Assembly: GCA_947646735.1 (NCBI GenBank)
Contig: CANTFK010000663.1
Coordinates: 1-64,000, forward strand
Source: Peronospora farinosa
Taxonomy: Eukaryota > Oomycota > Peronosporomycetes > Peronosporales > Peronosporaceae
Length of the DNA stretch: 64,000 nt
Reading direction: 5' to 3'
Below, piece by piece: positions 1 to 12,285 of this stretch; within the stretch, counting starts at the first letter, position 1, and each line of letters opens with the position of its first letter. The notes below the pieces were generated by a model. The model was not told the DNA's origin. It searched no databases and saw only the letters and a program-made list of their open reading frames with translations. The position numbers and the translations under genes were made by a program.

Positions 1-1448
1 CCTCGGGCTGCCGGTGGTAACGCGTTGCCTTTTCCCATTAACAGATGTCGTTTCTGCCAAATGATCTGGCGGAGACGGTCCACTTGCTCCTTTGGAGTTA
101 CACCAGGGTCTAAAATCTGGATATCTTCCATCGTAACTTCGTCTGTAGAAGGGGCGACCTCAGGGATAATCGACTAGTTTTTTTCAGTATCTTCCGCGCA
201 TAGCTCTTCACTCTCGTGGACCCAAACCTGGTCATCGGCTATATTTGCCTCGGCTCCATTATCTTGTTGGCCCCTCCGCGATTGGACCTTATCCATCCCG
301 AACTCGTCAATTCTTGGGGCTTTTTTGCTCAGGCTGACTTGTGCTGGTTGGTTCCCGTCAAAAGTATCTTCTCCTACCTCTGAGTCCGGCAGTGCTGACT
401 CGGGGCTCCTCGGATGAACACCCAACACTGTCGTAACCACGAGGCATAAGATCCTGTTCGTGACAATATTCTTTCTGGGGTCTTATACTGGGGTTTTGAC
501 CATGTGACCTTGGTATCCTTCTTCTTGAAAGGGTTCGTAGTCTTCTTTGTTAGTGGTAGTTTGGTATGCCAGGGTTTGGCATTCAACATACCTCCTACAC
601 AAATCCTTGAGATCGAAGGACTCGGTCCTTGGTTAGCCAAATGCCCAGTTTGGTGTCTACATGCAGAATTAAATTCTTGTCATTAACATTGGTGACCCTT
701 ACACACTGGCGTCGTCCATACCCCTGTACCATTGTAGTCACCCATCGTTCTCCATGGGGAATCCATAATTCTACTGATCTGATACAAACCTCTTCAACGG
801 AACCTCCACGTACTTGGTCGCTGGAAATTTTACATACTGGACCGATTTCACTTCAGAAATGTGTCTTGTAGACAAGGTCTTGCGACCTGCCATCTGCATT
901 CGCACTTTATCTTGTAAGCAAATGGTTCCATATGCCATGTCCAATCGTATTCCGGCTGGCACCATAAAATCCATTTCCAAGAGTGCATCCTGACCAACTA
1001 GGGAACCATCCCATACATCGAAAAAATATACCAATATCCCGTTCAGCGTATTTTTCATCTTTGTCCGTCCTTTCGTCGTATAACAACTTCTCCAATACCC
1101 ACACACTCTTGTCTCTCGCTCTTATCGATTTGGTTGCCTACCTCACGAGCAAAGGCGGTATCCAAAATAGATACCTCGGCACCGGAATCGAAGAGCAGAT
1201 TCGCGCAAGTTTTGTTGACCTTCCCAGAGGCCCTTTTTTTGTTTGAACCACTTTTTTGGAGCATGATGTTTCCAGTATCCTCTTGATTCTCCCGGCAATA
1301 ATTCCAGCATCATAACCGGCTCTTCCCGTGTATATTCATTGGATATACGTGCATTGGCCACAACAGCTAAAGAATTAATACAAAAGTCCGATGTATTTCC
1401 AACCAATTCTCTCTTCTTAACTAAATTCTGCACCGGATGCTTCTTCAA
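1..1448 (-). pseudogene. Gypsy pol 5' part (protease to start of RT), decayed, cut by left edge
   Basis: Remnant of the pol gene of a Ty3/gypsy retrotransposon. On the minus strand, 1055-1264 encodes a retropepsin core with the active-site motif LLFDSGAEVSILD. About 770-1106 encodes the stretch after the protease (VGQDALLEMDFMVPAGIRLD), and 1-170 encodes the lead-in to reverse transcriptase (HLLMGKGNALPPAARG), a form familiar from Phytophthora gypsy elements. The reading frame changes several times between these blocks, so no full-length product is possible. The RT itself would lie to the left of the window. The matching gag lies immediately upstream at 1510-4262. Confidence 0.8.
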
Positions 1449-1509
1449 AAATGCATAAATGTAGCAATTAGAACGCTCGGCTCATGCCAGATTCAAACTG
1501 GCGAGCGTC

Positions 1510-4262
1510 CTAATTTAACATCTTCTCGGCAGCCTCCGGCAGCTGCCTCGCGTGCTTGGTCGGGTTGTACCATTGGCAAATCAAGTTGTAGAACGCTTCC
1601 ATCTGGCACTTCTCCTCGTCGTGGATCTCGTTACAACCGCGACACACAAACAAGCAGCGGTCGGACGGCCGGGTGACCCTTCTTTCCACATCGTTCGCAT
1701 GACAGTCGCTTCCAACAGTCCAGGTCCCAATGCTTCTTGGATCCACAATGGGTACACTTCGTCAGCGAGGCCTCTGGGCCCGGTCTTTGTCCGGGGCCCT
1801 CTGGTGCACATCGGCCCCGATCTGGATTCGGGTCCTGATTGTCTCGATGGTCATCCACGTCCCGAGTCCTACCAGTGTGGGCTTTGGTCGCCGCCGCATA
1901 AATTCGTCTCAGGTCTCCCTCCGCCTCAGATCCACTGGAGCTGAACTCTTGCTCACCTTCACTTCCTGATGTAGCTCGGATGGCTTGGACAGGACGTCTT
2001 GGTTGATTTTTGATATACTCTTGGTCAGGGGGGGGGTCGGGGCCTTTTGACGAAACTTGCTGGAGCCGAACACGCCCTTTCCGTGACGCGCCATCTCTCG
2101 CTGGCGAGCTAGCAGAAACTCTTTTAGGTCATCTGCATCCGAAATTCTGAGCATGGTGAGCTGGTCCGCCAGTTCGCGATCGTCAAAGTTTCCACGTAAT
2201 GTTCTACACGCTCACGTTTCACCTGAGGGGGGCCCATCTTAATTTTCAATTGTCTCTGAGCTCCGCCACGTTCAAACGTATTCCAGTGCTGACTCGTCAG
2301 ATCTCTTCCTTGCGTAATAATACTGTTCGGCCACAGACACACCTAGGCCGCAGAAGTGGGCTTAAAATTCTTGCAAAAGTAGCTTCTAGTCGCCACGTAC
2401 CGTCCTACCCAGTTGTCGGTACCAGTTCTGAGCCGGACCCGTGAGTAGGCTCCCAAAAATAAGACATTTCTCACTGTCTGGGGCCTGGTCTCGGATAAAC
2501 GCAGTCTTTGCTTTGGCGCACCAGCTTCGGGCACGGTCCTCAATATTTACCCTTCCATTAAATTTTTAAGTCCGATAAGGCCGACAGGAAGTAAGCGTAG
2601 AGGCCCCGCCTGCTGTAGCCGTGGCCACAGTCGCTCGTGCCGAGGTAGTCGGAAACGTCAAATTATCCGGATTGTACTCTCCATTAGAAGACTCTGCTGA
2701 ATCCATATCCACATCCGGAAATTCGCGTGGTTACCCCGGGTGATAGGCTCTCTGAGAGGGCCTGGGGTAAAGTGACCCTCGGCCCATCATGATCTGCCTC
2801 CTTTCCGATGCATTTCGGGTGAGCCCCTGATCCTCTAGGAACTTATCCACCGCCTTTTCGAAATATGACTGGAGCGCACCAGGGGAATCTGCCTCAGGCT
2901 TTACATTCTGATCAATTCCTGTGTCCAGCGACCCTGGCTCCACTTTGCACCGGGCCCTTGTCACATCTTCGCGTGCTTGTGGCTGGGCCCTCGGGATCGC
3001 TGCATCCATCTCTCCTGTTTCGCGAATTCGTGCTTCGAGCAACGCTGCACCAAATGGCCCCAGCTGCATCCGATCCACTGTATCCATCAGGGCCGAGACC
3101 ATAGACGAAGTGGCCGACTCGTACTGGGACCTCGGTGGTGACCATCGTGGAAACCTGCTGAAGAGCCTAGGCCAGGAACAGATGCTGTGCCCAAGTGACG
3201 GGGTACCTCCTTGTGGGGAATCTCGCCCACTAACGCCTTGATATGACCACGCAAGGCCACCAGGGTCTTCTTCAGGGTCTCGAACCCGAAATCGAAGAGG
3301 GTCTCAGCGGTAAAATTTTCAGCGTCCATCCCGGCTTCGTGAAGCAGGTATATCAGGGCCTTGAGGGCCTTGAGGGCCTTCAGGTCTGTCGTTGCGATGG
3401 GCAGGGTCGTTATCGGGCCATGGACCTGGTCTAGTTGCTTGACCTTGAGCGTCTTCATCACCGGGTCCTTTCGCAAAAACATCTTCAACTTACTCTGGTG
3501 ATATGCTTCTTCCAGGTCCTTTTATGTCCAGTCCTTACTAGCCACACCTTGGCTCTCTCCCGACTCGTCCGTCGTGTCTCCGCCTGTTGGTGCCTTCATC
3601 TTAGTAGGCTTCTTTTGCTTGTCCTTGGGCACCGATGTTTCTTGAGTAGTGGCTTGGGAGACTTGTTTCGAGGTCCATTGTTTTTTAGCTTTCGCTGTCC
3701 AACTTGGGACCCCTGGACCATCTTATTTAATATGGCCCATGTTGTCGTCTTCAACGAAGACGTAAGGGGGAGGATTTTGTGGCTTTCCTTCATATTCCCC
3801 CCTGACCTCAATAGCAGAGCTTCTTCCCAGACTCTGCACGTCCTCCGATCCTTCTTCCTTCTTGATCACTGGCGATCCGGTTTCCAGTGTCTTGGTCGTC
3901 CTTTGGTCCATCTTGACCGTTGTCTTATCTTCTTTGTGGGACACACGGTGAATTCCGCGTCTCCCGAAGATCCGGGCACGCTCACCATTGTGGTGAAGGG
4001 GATTCTCAAACAACGTGATAGAACCACAAACACACATAGCGCCGTACTGCCGACTTACGGAGGGGGTACCCCGATATCGTGTCGCGTCAACCTTGGGTCT
4101 CACCTTGTGTACCCGTCGACTTGGCTGGTCTTGCTCCTCGTTAGACCCAGAAAACTTATAGACTTGGTCCTTATGTGGAGGGACTTGGGTGCCCACGAGT
4201 GAATATACTTCACTCGAGCCCGGGGTTCTTGGGCTCGATTGACTGAGTCGAGAGCAATGCAC
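1510..4262 (-). pseudogene. Gypsy gag, decayed
   Basis: Gag of the same element as the pol remnant at 1-1448. Reading on the minus strand from the ATG at 4262, it has a charged N-terminal region with stops near 3726 and 3522. A helical segment follows at 2731-3488, then the capsid-like Retrotrans_gag core around 2150-2560 (SLLTGPAQNWYRQL, then KIKMGPPQVKRERVEHYVET). Two zinc knuckles lie at 1631-1858; the first is intact CCHC (CTHCGSKKHWDLDC) and the second (CERCGKKGH) lacks its last cysteine. Several frameshifts separate the blocks. Long plus-strand ORFs over this stretch are shadows. The 5' LTR was not identified. Confidence 0.75.
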
Positions 4263-4954
4263 CTGGTACTATGTACCCCTTTCAGTGGCTAACGGTTTCT
4301 TGGTCCTTGGACCCCTTTCTCTTGTTCCCCGTAAAGAAAACGCTTCCTGTAGCGGGTGTTGGATGTTTTGACACCTCAGTCCAACTATCCTGAGGTCTAA
4401 CTTGCGTTGCTTGAGCTGTCACCTTACCTGACGCCGGGGGCCAAAGGGTATCCCGCCCGGAAGAGGTGGAGCGACGTAAAAGCTAAGATGAGGCGCTTGG
4501 AGCTGCCACGTGTAAAGCAAATTCGATTGTGTTTTTTATCTTATACTTTATATGCATTTTCTTGCTTAACCCTAACCCTTCGCTCTGGATAGCGCCCCGT
4601 GTCGACTCTTGGAGGAAGAACTGGATCCTTAGTACCTGTCCTTTGTGTAAGCTTCGGGGTTTCATGTACCGTTTCTGCATCCTCGGGCATTGGGCTCGGT
4701 ACCCTGGGCCCTGTACCCTGTACCCTTTACCCTTTACCCTGGGCCCTTGGACATTGGGGCCTTGTACCTTGAGGCATTGGTGCCTGTAATGGCTTTGCAT
4801 TGTTGGGTCCTTATATACTTCATGAGCCTGGGGCCTGGTGTGAGGTTGTGGATCTGCGAGGCCGTGTTGTTGTCAATCTTTCGAGGAAGTGACTAGAAAT
4901 TATATTGCCCCTTGTTCATATATCTTTTTGTGCCCTGATTTCCTTGGCACTTCT
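4263..4954. other. Non-coding stretch with degenerate CCCTTTA/CCCTGTA repeats
   Basis: No gene is visible. It lies upstream of the minus-strand gag and may contain that element's leader or LTR, but I found no TG...CA ends or primer-binding site. Around 4695-4745 the plus strand carries short degenerate repeats of CCCTGTA and CCCTTTA, and near 4567 two CCCTAA-like units. These resemble but do not match the CCCTAAA telomere strand. Confidence 0.4.
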
Positions 4955-7219
4955 TCACAGCTTGCTGCTATGCCAAACTTGCTGCTGGTGCAAAGGCAGC
5001 CAGCAAAAGGTCGCCCAACCCGAAGGGAGGTGCGAAAAATCAGCGTGCACGACGCACAGGTTCAGCACCTGTCCAAGATGGGTCGGGAAATGTGGGAGGG
5101 CAGTAGGGGCGGGATGCCCTACTGTCGCGGACTCTGAAGCTACCCTTATGTTCAGAGTGATCGAACAAATGGTTAGCATAGTCCCTGAGGCTCCAAAAGG
5201 TCGGACCTCAACACTTTTGGTCTATAGCGCTCGAGTACGAGGCTATGACCAAGTGATGACCCTTCTCGTGGATTCGGGTGCATCACAGAACTTTGTGAAA
5301 CTCGCGGCTCTGAAAAATAGACCGGCGAGTTATGAGTCGCTTTGCCAGGATGGCAAGCGAGAAGAGGCGATCATTCGTTTAGCGAACGGCGCGCTCGTTA
5401 AATCGGAGGGAGTTCAAGTTGAACTCGCCTTCAGTTTCAGTGACTTCTCTTGTAAAGAGAAGTTCACAGTGCTAGGTATGGAGAGTCCGTATGACCTCAT
5501 CCTAGGCATACCTTGGTTGGCTAAACACCAAACATGGATTGCATGGCGTACACGCACAGTCGCTAACTCTACGCATGACACCGGAAAGGATGTGCTCCTG
5601 CAAGCGGCTTATGCAATTGATGCTGTGTTAAACGCAGTCGAGGGTGCGATGACGGAATGTCAATCCGCACCAGGAACTACCCAGCTAGTTGAGCCTGGAT
5701 TAGTTAGAAGTTCCCTGACAGAAAGTCAGGTGACACAAATTCCTACCCAGCTCAAGAAGACTGGTGTAGTGAATGGGGCGATGACAGGTAGTCATGCGTC
5801 CAATGGTCCTCTACAGAGCCAAGAGCCTGTGGCAGTTGATGGTGGGCTGACAGGAATTCAAGAGCCACAAGAACCGGCACAGAGCCTTGAGCCTGGGGCG
5901 GTTGGAAGTAGTGCGTTAGCTATAACAGCAACGGCAACTCTTCCAGGTCAAAGGTCGTGGTGCTCCGAGCAACGAGAAACAGACGTATTAAGACGGTCAA
6001 GAACACGTCGAAACGAGTGACCCTTGGATCAGTCTCGGTCTGAGAGGACGGACCTACGAACGAGTTGTTCGAGGTCTTCGAAGACAAGATGCCGGAGGCA
6101 TCCTCAGCTGAGGTGCTCCAACTTGTCTTGGCATCTGCCGAGGAGATATTAAATCTCTCGGAGATGACGTGGGATCTGTTACTGTCCGAAAAAAAGGAAA
6201 GAAAGATCCACGGCATAGTCGCACCAGTTCCAGAAGAGAACGTGGTGGGCTGTTGCTCTTCATCCACAATGGATGAGAGCGTCTTGGAGACCGACAAAAA
6301 GAAACGGTTCGCTGCTCGAGGCTGGGATGCCTTGAAGTACAGCCCGTTCTATGATGTTCTGTGGAAACACCGTGATGTGTTTCCAGCAGAAGTGCCGAGC
6401 CGCCTACCGTCCTATAGGGGCATCAGGCACGAAATTGACCTGGAGCCTGGCACCAAGTATTGGGTGACCAGGCAATGGCCGTTGCCGAAGGAACAAGTCA
6501 ATTACATCGATGAGTTCTTCGACAAGCGAGCTAAGGCGGGACATGTACGTGAGAGCAAGTCTTCTCACTGCAGCCCGACCTTCTGTGTGCGTAAAGCAAC
6601 GGGTGGATGGCGCGTGGTTCATGCTTATAATAAGCTAAACACGGCCACCATCCCGGCGCAAACGCCGATCCTGCGAAAAGATGTCTTGTTGAAATCCATG
6701 GGAACGTCAACTACCTTTTTCGCGTTGGATCTGAAGGATGGCTACTATCAAGTTCTCATCAGAGATAATGATGTAGCCAAAACGGCAGTAAGCATCCCAA
6801 GCGGTATGCTGTGGGAGTGGCTTGTGATGCCACACGGGTCGAAAAATGCTCCAGCAACATTCAACCGAGTGGTGGCTCACGTGATACGTCATCACCGTGC
6901 CTACGCGCCCCATTACTTTGACGATGTATTCGTGCATAGTAGGGTGGAGGACGGTCTGAGCGCAATAAAGTCGCACAAGCGTCATTTAGATGCTGTGTTG
7001 CAGACTCTGGGTGACGCCCAATTATACGTGAACTTTCAAAAGTGCGTAATAGGGGTCCCCGTGATACCTGTGCTGGGCTGCATTGTTGGTGCACATGGTG
7101 TGCGAGCAGACCCAGAAAAGGTAAAGGCTGTAAAGGAATGGCCAGTTCCACGTCATGTGAAGGATCTGCGCCAATTCCTTGGGCTCGCTAATTACTTGCA
7201 TAAGTACAGCAAGAATTAG
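4955..7219 (+). pseudogene. Gypsy family B pol fragment: protease and reverse transcriptase
   Basis: Plus-strand fragment of the same gypsy family as element 3 (53800-59005). Similarity begins about 4955, just after the gag zinc knuckle. The protease at 5150-5560 has LLVDSGASQNFVKL and ends LILGIPWLAKHQ. A variable linker runs to about 6018, where a stop and a frameshift interrupt. The RT from 6360 to 7219 has the fingers-palm motif FALDLKDGYYQV and the catalytic motif HYFDDVFVHS (FDD where most gypsy elements have LDD). It stops at a TAG in LANYLHKYSKN, where element 3 reads on (NYAEQ). No LTR is attached at either end. Confidence 0.8.
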
Positions 7220-7604
7220 GCGGAGCAGACCAAGCCATTGTCTGACCTTTTGAAAAAGGATACATAATGGACTTTGTCGAAGAATCAAGAAGATTCGTTC
7301 ACATCAGTGAAGCAATCTCTTGTAGAGGCACCGGTCTTGGCATTGCCAGACGCGGATTAGCCCTTTAGCGTCGTCTGCGATGCAAGCAATTCTGCAATTG
7401 GCAGCGCGCTCTGCAGAAGGATGACAGCGGTATTGACCGTGTCATATCGTATCAGTCTCGGCTTTTAAAAGCTGAAGAGCTGAATTACCCTGTGCATGAC
7501 AAGGTGCTACTTTTAATTAAGTATGCCCTTGTAAAGTTTCGGATGCACCTCTTGGTCACCGAACCTTTTGTGGTTTATACGGATCACGCATCACTGCGGA
7601 TAGC
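7220..7604 (+). pseudogene. Gypsy family B RNase H relic
   Basis: Direct continuation of the family B pol. In shifting frames one can still read pieces matching the RNase H of element 3, such as the equivalents of FSVVGDASNFAIGSAL and FVVYTDHISLRT. Many stops and frameshifts are present. Similarity to element 3 ends at about 7604, so integrase and the 3' LTR are missing. The heavier decay here than in the upstream RT suggests an old truncated copy. Confidence 0.65.
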
Positions 7605-9240
7605 TACCAGGTATAACGAGGCTAGAGCTCACCGTCACTAGCGTACACGCGCGCTTGGGGAAGACTCAGCCCATGTATAGGTACTATGTAAATTTAACTT
7701 TGATTTAATGTTGGTTTTAATTCGTACTAATTACATTTTTTGTCGTGATAAATACGACAGTGTTACCGCCTTTCGGGTTCCACACATTTTCAGGTTGAAT
7801 CATCATTGGTCCATATTGGGTCTTTAGGCCCCATTTATAAACTAATAATAGATTGCTACGCTGTGCCCGCTAGTCGGGCAAAGCACCTGCCTACAAACGT
7901 AATTATTATTACTGATGTGTGCAATGAGGCTCATTACATCACTACCGTCTCAAGACAGCTCTCACCAACCATGAGTGCTCAACTGTCAAAATTCCAAGCT
8001 CACAACCGATTTAAGCGATGCCCGACTACACGACACCCAACACTGCAGCACTCCCAACCACCATCAGCGAGAGTGCAACAATCCACGTGATACACCAGCC
8101 CCTCATTCCTTTAGCACATTATCACTTGTCCGTAGCTTGCGCTCCGGAATCACTGGAAACGATGCAGGATGAACTTCAGGCGATTTCGTAAACTTGGGGA
8201 AAGAGTCTTAAAAAATCGCATACGAAGCCCTGCAACGGTTTCAATTCGCCTTCATCCGACGTAAAATTGGATGCTTGAATGTGTAAGTAGCTTCCAGCTG
8301 TGGCTCGCCAAGCGATTAAATCTTCAAGCCGATCAATCCATCGGCGCGCTACACGAAACGGTGTGTGAGAATGCTTGGAATGAGGATCGCCTCTGCTTTT
8401 TTATGTAAATGAAGAATGCCAATCTTGTGACTCGACTTTAAGCCCAACTCATGAAGAATGGCGACGACACATCAATTAGTGTCCACTCAGTGATCGCGAA
8501 TGAAGTTAAATTGCAAAGTATGAGGGACCTCTGATCAAACGGAGAAGCGCAGTTATTCGTGGTGCACCTCGCTGGCATCACCACTCGCGACAGCGGAGTC
8601 AATCACCGCTGTATAATGAGCGCAGGGCAGCTACACGCTCGCCAGCCTGTCCAGCTTCGAGGTTCTCATCTCGTGGTCGTGGTGACATATATCCATCACG
8701 ACGACCTCGTACATCACGAGAACATTCACGTTTGGACTCGCGTCGAAATAGCCGAATTTACGTTCTCGTATGACTGAACAACATCGAGAACGTCACGAAG
8801 AAGAAAGGAACGCGGTATTCACGTATTTACTCTGGTGGTTATCGAAGCTAGCGTATACGATGCTTGCGCGCGGATAGAATCGCGCGCTTCTCATGAGTCG
8901 ACTGTAGCACCGCTCGAGGGCTCGAGGAGGGTCCTCGTGACCTCTTCAATCCAGAGTACCTGTTCTTCCGCATCCATAAGCGGTGGTCTGTCCTCGCGAT
9001 GGTAATGCTGGTTTCCTAGTTGCCCAGGACGATGTTGATCAGGCTGTGATTAGGGCTAAAGATTCTCACCTAAAAGCTGATGCTGCTTTTGAGCGTGCTG
9101 CACAGGCGGAGAAAAACGCGAACTATATCCTGCAGTCAAACCGTAAACTGCTCGAACGGGGGATGTTCTTTGTCACTTCGATCTTTAAGGTGATGATGGA
9201 TACCTTATCACTGAGAGCGGCAACACACAGTGACTGAGTG
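7605..9240 (+). other. Unclassified degenerate region with gag-like plus-strand fragments
   Basis: No intact gene. About 8555-8770 reads, in one plus-strand frame, as an arginine/serine-rich stretch (SRGRGDIYPSRRPRTSREHS). An 84-codon open stretch at 8983-9237 is helical and charged (QAVIRAKDSHLKADAAFERA). Together these could be the tail of an old gag or a decayed host gene; I do not recognise the family. The region is bounded on the left by the end of the family B pol fragment and on the right by a minus-strand gag relic. Confidence 0.3.
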
Positions 9241-9289
9241 TTGGGAGCAACCTTCGTCAAGAGTCCCGCGAACTATCTTGACGTTGCTG

Positions 9290-10594
9290 GATCAGTAGGG
9301 CGCTCCGCTTCTACTGACCCCGACCGTTTTCTGATGGTCCACCACATTGTTGCGATTTTGCAGCAACGTGGGACCCACATCTCTGGCCCTTCTTGGCAGA
9401 CGGACGATCGTCACTCCCAGTGTTACGAGACACTGGCCGTACTCATAAGCGTAGTGACTCAACTTTTGGCAGCGATTGAACTTTTGCAATCGCTTGTATC
9501 CTGAAGAGCGAGGTCGCTCGCTACTTACATAGGAGAGGTTCATTGGTTGTGGACCTCCGTCCTCCTGTCGTCTCAATGGAAGATAGTACCGTGTGGACGT
9601 GAGCCTGTTGCAGGCTACTGTTCCGCTGCAGAGAAAGATTGATCGATCTAATTTAGTTACAAACGAAACAGGTGGGTCTTGACAGGACCATCTGTCAGAC
9701 CCTTGATGAACACAGTATCCTGCGTGTGTTCATCGATTGGGTTCGGCACGATAGAGCTTACGAGGTATCGTAAGTGTTGGGCGTAAGCTTGTATATCACG
9801 CTTATCCTGTTTCAGATCCAGGAACTTAGCCCGAGCCCTGAATTCGACGCGAGGCGGTTCAAACGTGTGTTTAAGCCGCGCCTTGATGACATCATGCATT
9901 GGGAAAATGTATGGTTCATTCATCTTGAGCCCTATGGCCTAAGCTTTGGAACGTCCAGTCAGAATCGACATTACAAACTTTACCTACGTCGCATCGTCAT
10001 CGATGCGAGGAGCCTCAATGACATCGACGAGTTCGACGAACCATCTTAACAAGGAGTCGCTTTCGACTGCCTTGTACTAGGAGACATCAATCTTCAAGGA
10101 CTCGGGTCGACGTATACACGTCGACCCGGCAGCAACAGCACTAGCCTGCTGTTGTCTCAACAGTTCAGACTGTTGAGCGCCTTCTTTTCTCAACATGTCA
10201 TCCTGTTGAGAGCCTTACTCCTGTAGCAAGGTGAGTTTCTTTACAAATTCGTCAAGTTCATGTTGTATAAACTTGGCGATGGTTGCATGTTGTTTTTCTC
10301 TGCTAAAAGAGAGCATCATGGCACCAACGGCAGGGTTGCCGATGGTTTCAGCCAAACGCCGAACCGCATTCCATTTGAGATTACTCAAATGGCGGAAATC
10401 ATCACGCGTTGCGTGATGACACTCATCATCCGCTGGTTCCATAGCGGATGGTGCGGTGGTCGCTGAACGGAACACGAAGTGCTATTAGGTACCTTGCGAC
10501 TATACTGATAACAGTATAGTCTACCTACCCTAATGACATTGAAAGCAGGTGCCTCAATTACCTCACGTACACGTGAGCAGAGGAAATCAATCAA
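9290..10594 (-). pseudogene. Gypsy gag relic (third family)
   Basis: Minus-strand gag of another gypsy family. 10215-10475 encodes a helical N-terminal part. 9657-9923 encodes a Retrotrans_gag core (FKARAKFLDLKQDKR-like context, then HTQDTVFIKGLTDGP). 9292-9576 encodes the C-terminal part ending in a decayed zinc knuckle (NRCQKLSHYAYEYGQC, with the second cysteine lost). Frameshifts separate the blocks and no pol follows. A 121-bp piece closely resembling the capsid part is found inside the RT of element 1 at 16845-16965. Confidence 0.65.
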
Positions 10595-10798
10595 CGAAGC
10601 ACACGCTTAGAAGTAGAGAATAAGAGAACTGTATTTGATATAGTTAACTATTTAATAAAACTAATCTGTTTCAACCTATGTTAACTATATTGAACCACAA
10701 CTATGTATGTTGACAGCTTTTCCTTCACTCATTGCGCGCGTCCATTGGTCATTGATTAGCGCGTTATTTATACAATGGCATATATCATCCAATTTTAG

Positions 10799-11245
10799 TG
10801 TAGCGGAGCTACACAGCTCTTTAGTGAAAGGACGGCTTCTTAGGCTAAAACTTATTAATTTATAATACTAATTAAAGTTTCGGCTAAAAGTCACTTGATT
10901 CTATGGAATTAGGAGAGACTTCTAGTCTACAAGCGATAGCTTAAGGTTTAGAGAACCAATGCACAGAGTGCAAGAACAAAGCTAAATGCTTAGAGGTTTA
11001 GAGAACCAAAGCACGAGTGCATAGGAGAACAAGTCTTATCGAGACTTGCGATCTTTAACTCAAAATGAGAACTAATTTTATTTATGCATTTAGATTTTAT
11101 AAATACTCCAATTCTAAGTACCCTACCCTAGATTAACTACAATTATAATAATTAGACAGAGCTCCCTCCGTTAAGTTATGGGTACGGTGGACAACGATAT
11201 TCATAACTTAACGGAAATTATAACTTATCGGATCATGTGTATTGT
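10799..11245. repeat. Diverged family A LTR relic
   Basis: Begins TGTAGCGGAGCTACACAG and tracks the family A LTR seen at 20432, 29797, 37222 and 52898: CAGCTCTTTAG, GAGAACCAA with TGCACAGAGTGCAAGAAC, GCGATCTTTAACTCAAAATGAG, and TAGATTAACTAC. It is clearly more diverged than the other copies. After about 11170 the match weakens. A weak second match to the inner LTR part is seen near 12125-12240, so the relic may be split by an insertion. No target duplication could be found. Confidence 0.6.
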
Positions 11246-12285
11246 ACATAAAAGAACTTAGGTAATAAAAAAAAAGACCTGGCAGGTTTAGCCCCAATGT
11301 TCACACTGCTAAATAACTTTAGTCCTTGACTCCTTTTTTAGTTGGACCCGGCCCAAAGGTGTGAGACATGTCGTAAACTTGTGTATTCTGTGCTATTTGA
11401 AATAGCTATATGTAGATTTACAGTGCTAAACAGTGTTTTGCCTACTTAGGTAGTCGAAGATGTCGCATTAAAAGCCGAAGCAGGAGCTGAGAGACCATCT
11501 AGAGCAGCTGCGTATTCGGGATCAAACGGCGATTTCGGAGCTTCGCAATCCTATCGTAGAGGATGAGACTGCTTAGCCGGAGCTGACCGAGATCGAGATG
11601 TGTGGAAAAGGTAAAAGCCAGATTTTTTTAGTAGTCATGCTTCTGTATTATGCATGACTTTCTCTGCTATTCTTTATCTTCTACACATCCCTATTTCCGC
11701 TAGTTACCCTACTCTTCCTGCTCTCACAAGGCACAAAAGATGAAAGAAATTAGTGAAGATGTGGCGCCTATCGCAGACAAGTTCACCCGAATTGAAGAGA
11801 CCAACCTTTTTCGTGATAACTGCTACCTGCTCGATGTATCTCAGTCCACAAGCCGCTTATAGCTGTCTTCCGCATCCTTAAACTGGACTTTTCGCAGCGC
11901 ATCTATATTAAAATACCCTTAACGTGTGATTTAAGTAGGTTTTCTTTGTTCAAAGTACAAAAAAAATGTTTATTAAGTTATATTGCCCTGCCTGACTATA
12001 ACTTATAAATTTTAACTTAACGAGCATCGAACGAGCTCGGTGGACACGAAATTCGATAGCCTACCGGAGGCTATAACTCATCGGAGATAACTTATTAGAG
12101 GAGGTTTGTAATATGCCGTTGCTTGTATCTGCGTATGGAATTATCCAATCATCAGTGTATGTTGTACTTAGTAATATTGTATTTATTATGATACTGATTC
12201 CGATAGTATAAGGTATAACTAATAGCTTATAATATCATTCATCTATGATACCCCTATTATAGGGATCGGTATTAAGAATACATAA
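11246..12285. other. AT-rich region with short exon-like fragment, no clear gene
   Basis: Mostly AT-rich DNA without an ORF over 60 codons. 11469-11617 on the plus strand reads as a charged helical stretch (LRDHLEQLRIRDQTAISELR) with two in-frame stops. It is followed by a GTAAAAG donor-like site, a pyrimidine-rich tract, and at about 11740 a second open stretch (MKEISEDVAPIADKFTRIEE). The phases of the two do not fit perfectly. This could be a decayed two-exon gene fragment. I do not recognise it. Confidence 0.25.

Noticed and set aside
3435..4202. 255-codon plus-strand ORF
   Set aside because: Lies exactly opposite the gag N-terminal region of the left gypsy element; hydrophobic reading of its complement, and no homologous plus-strand features.
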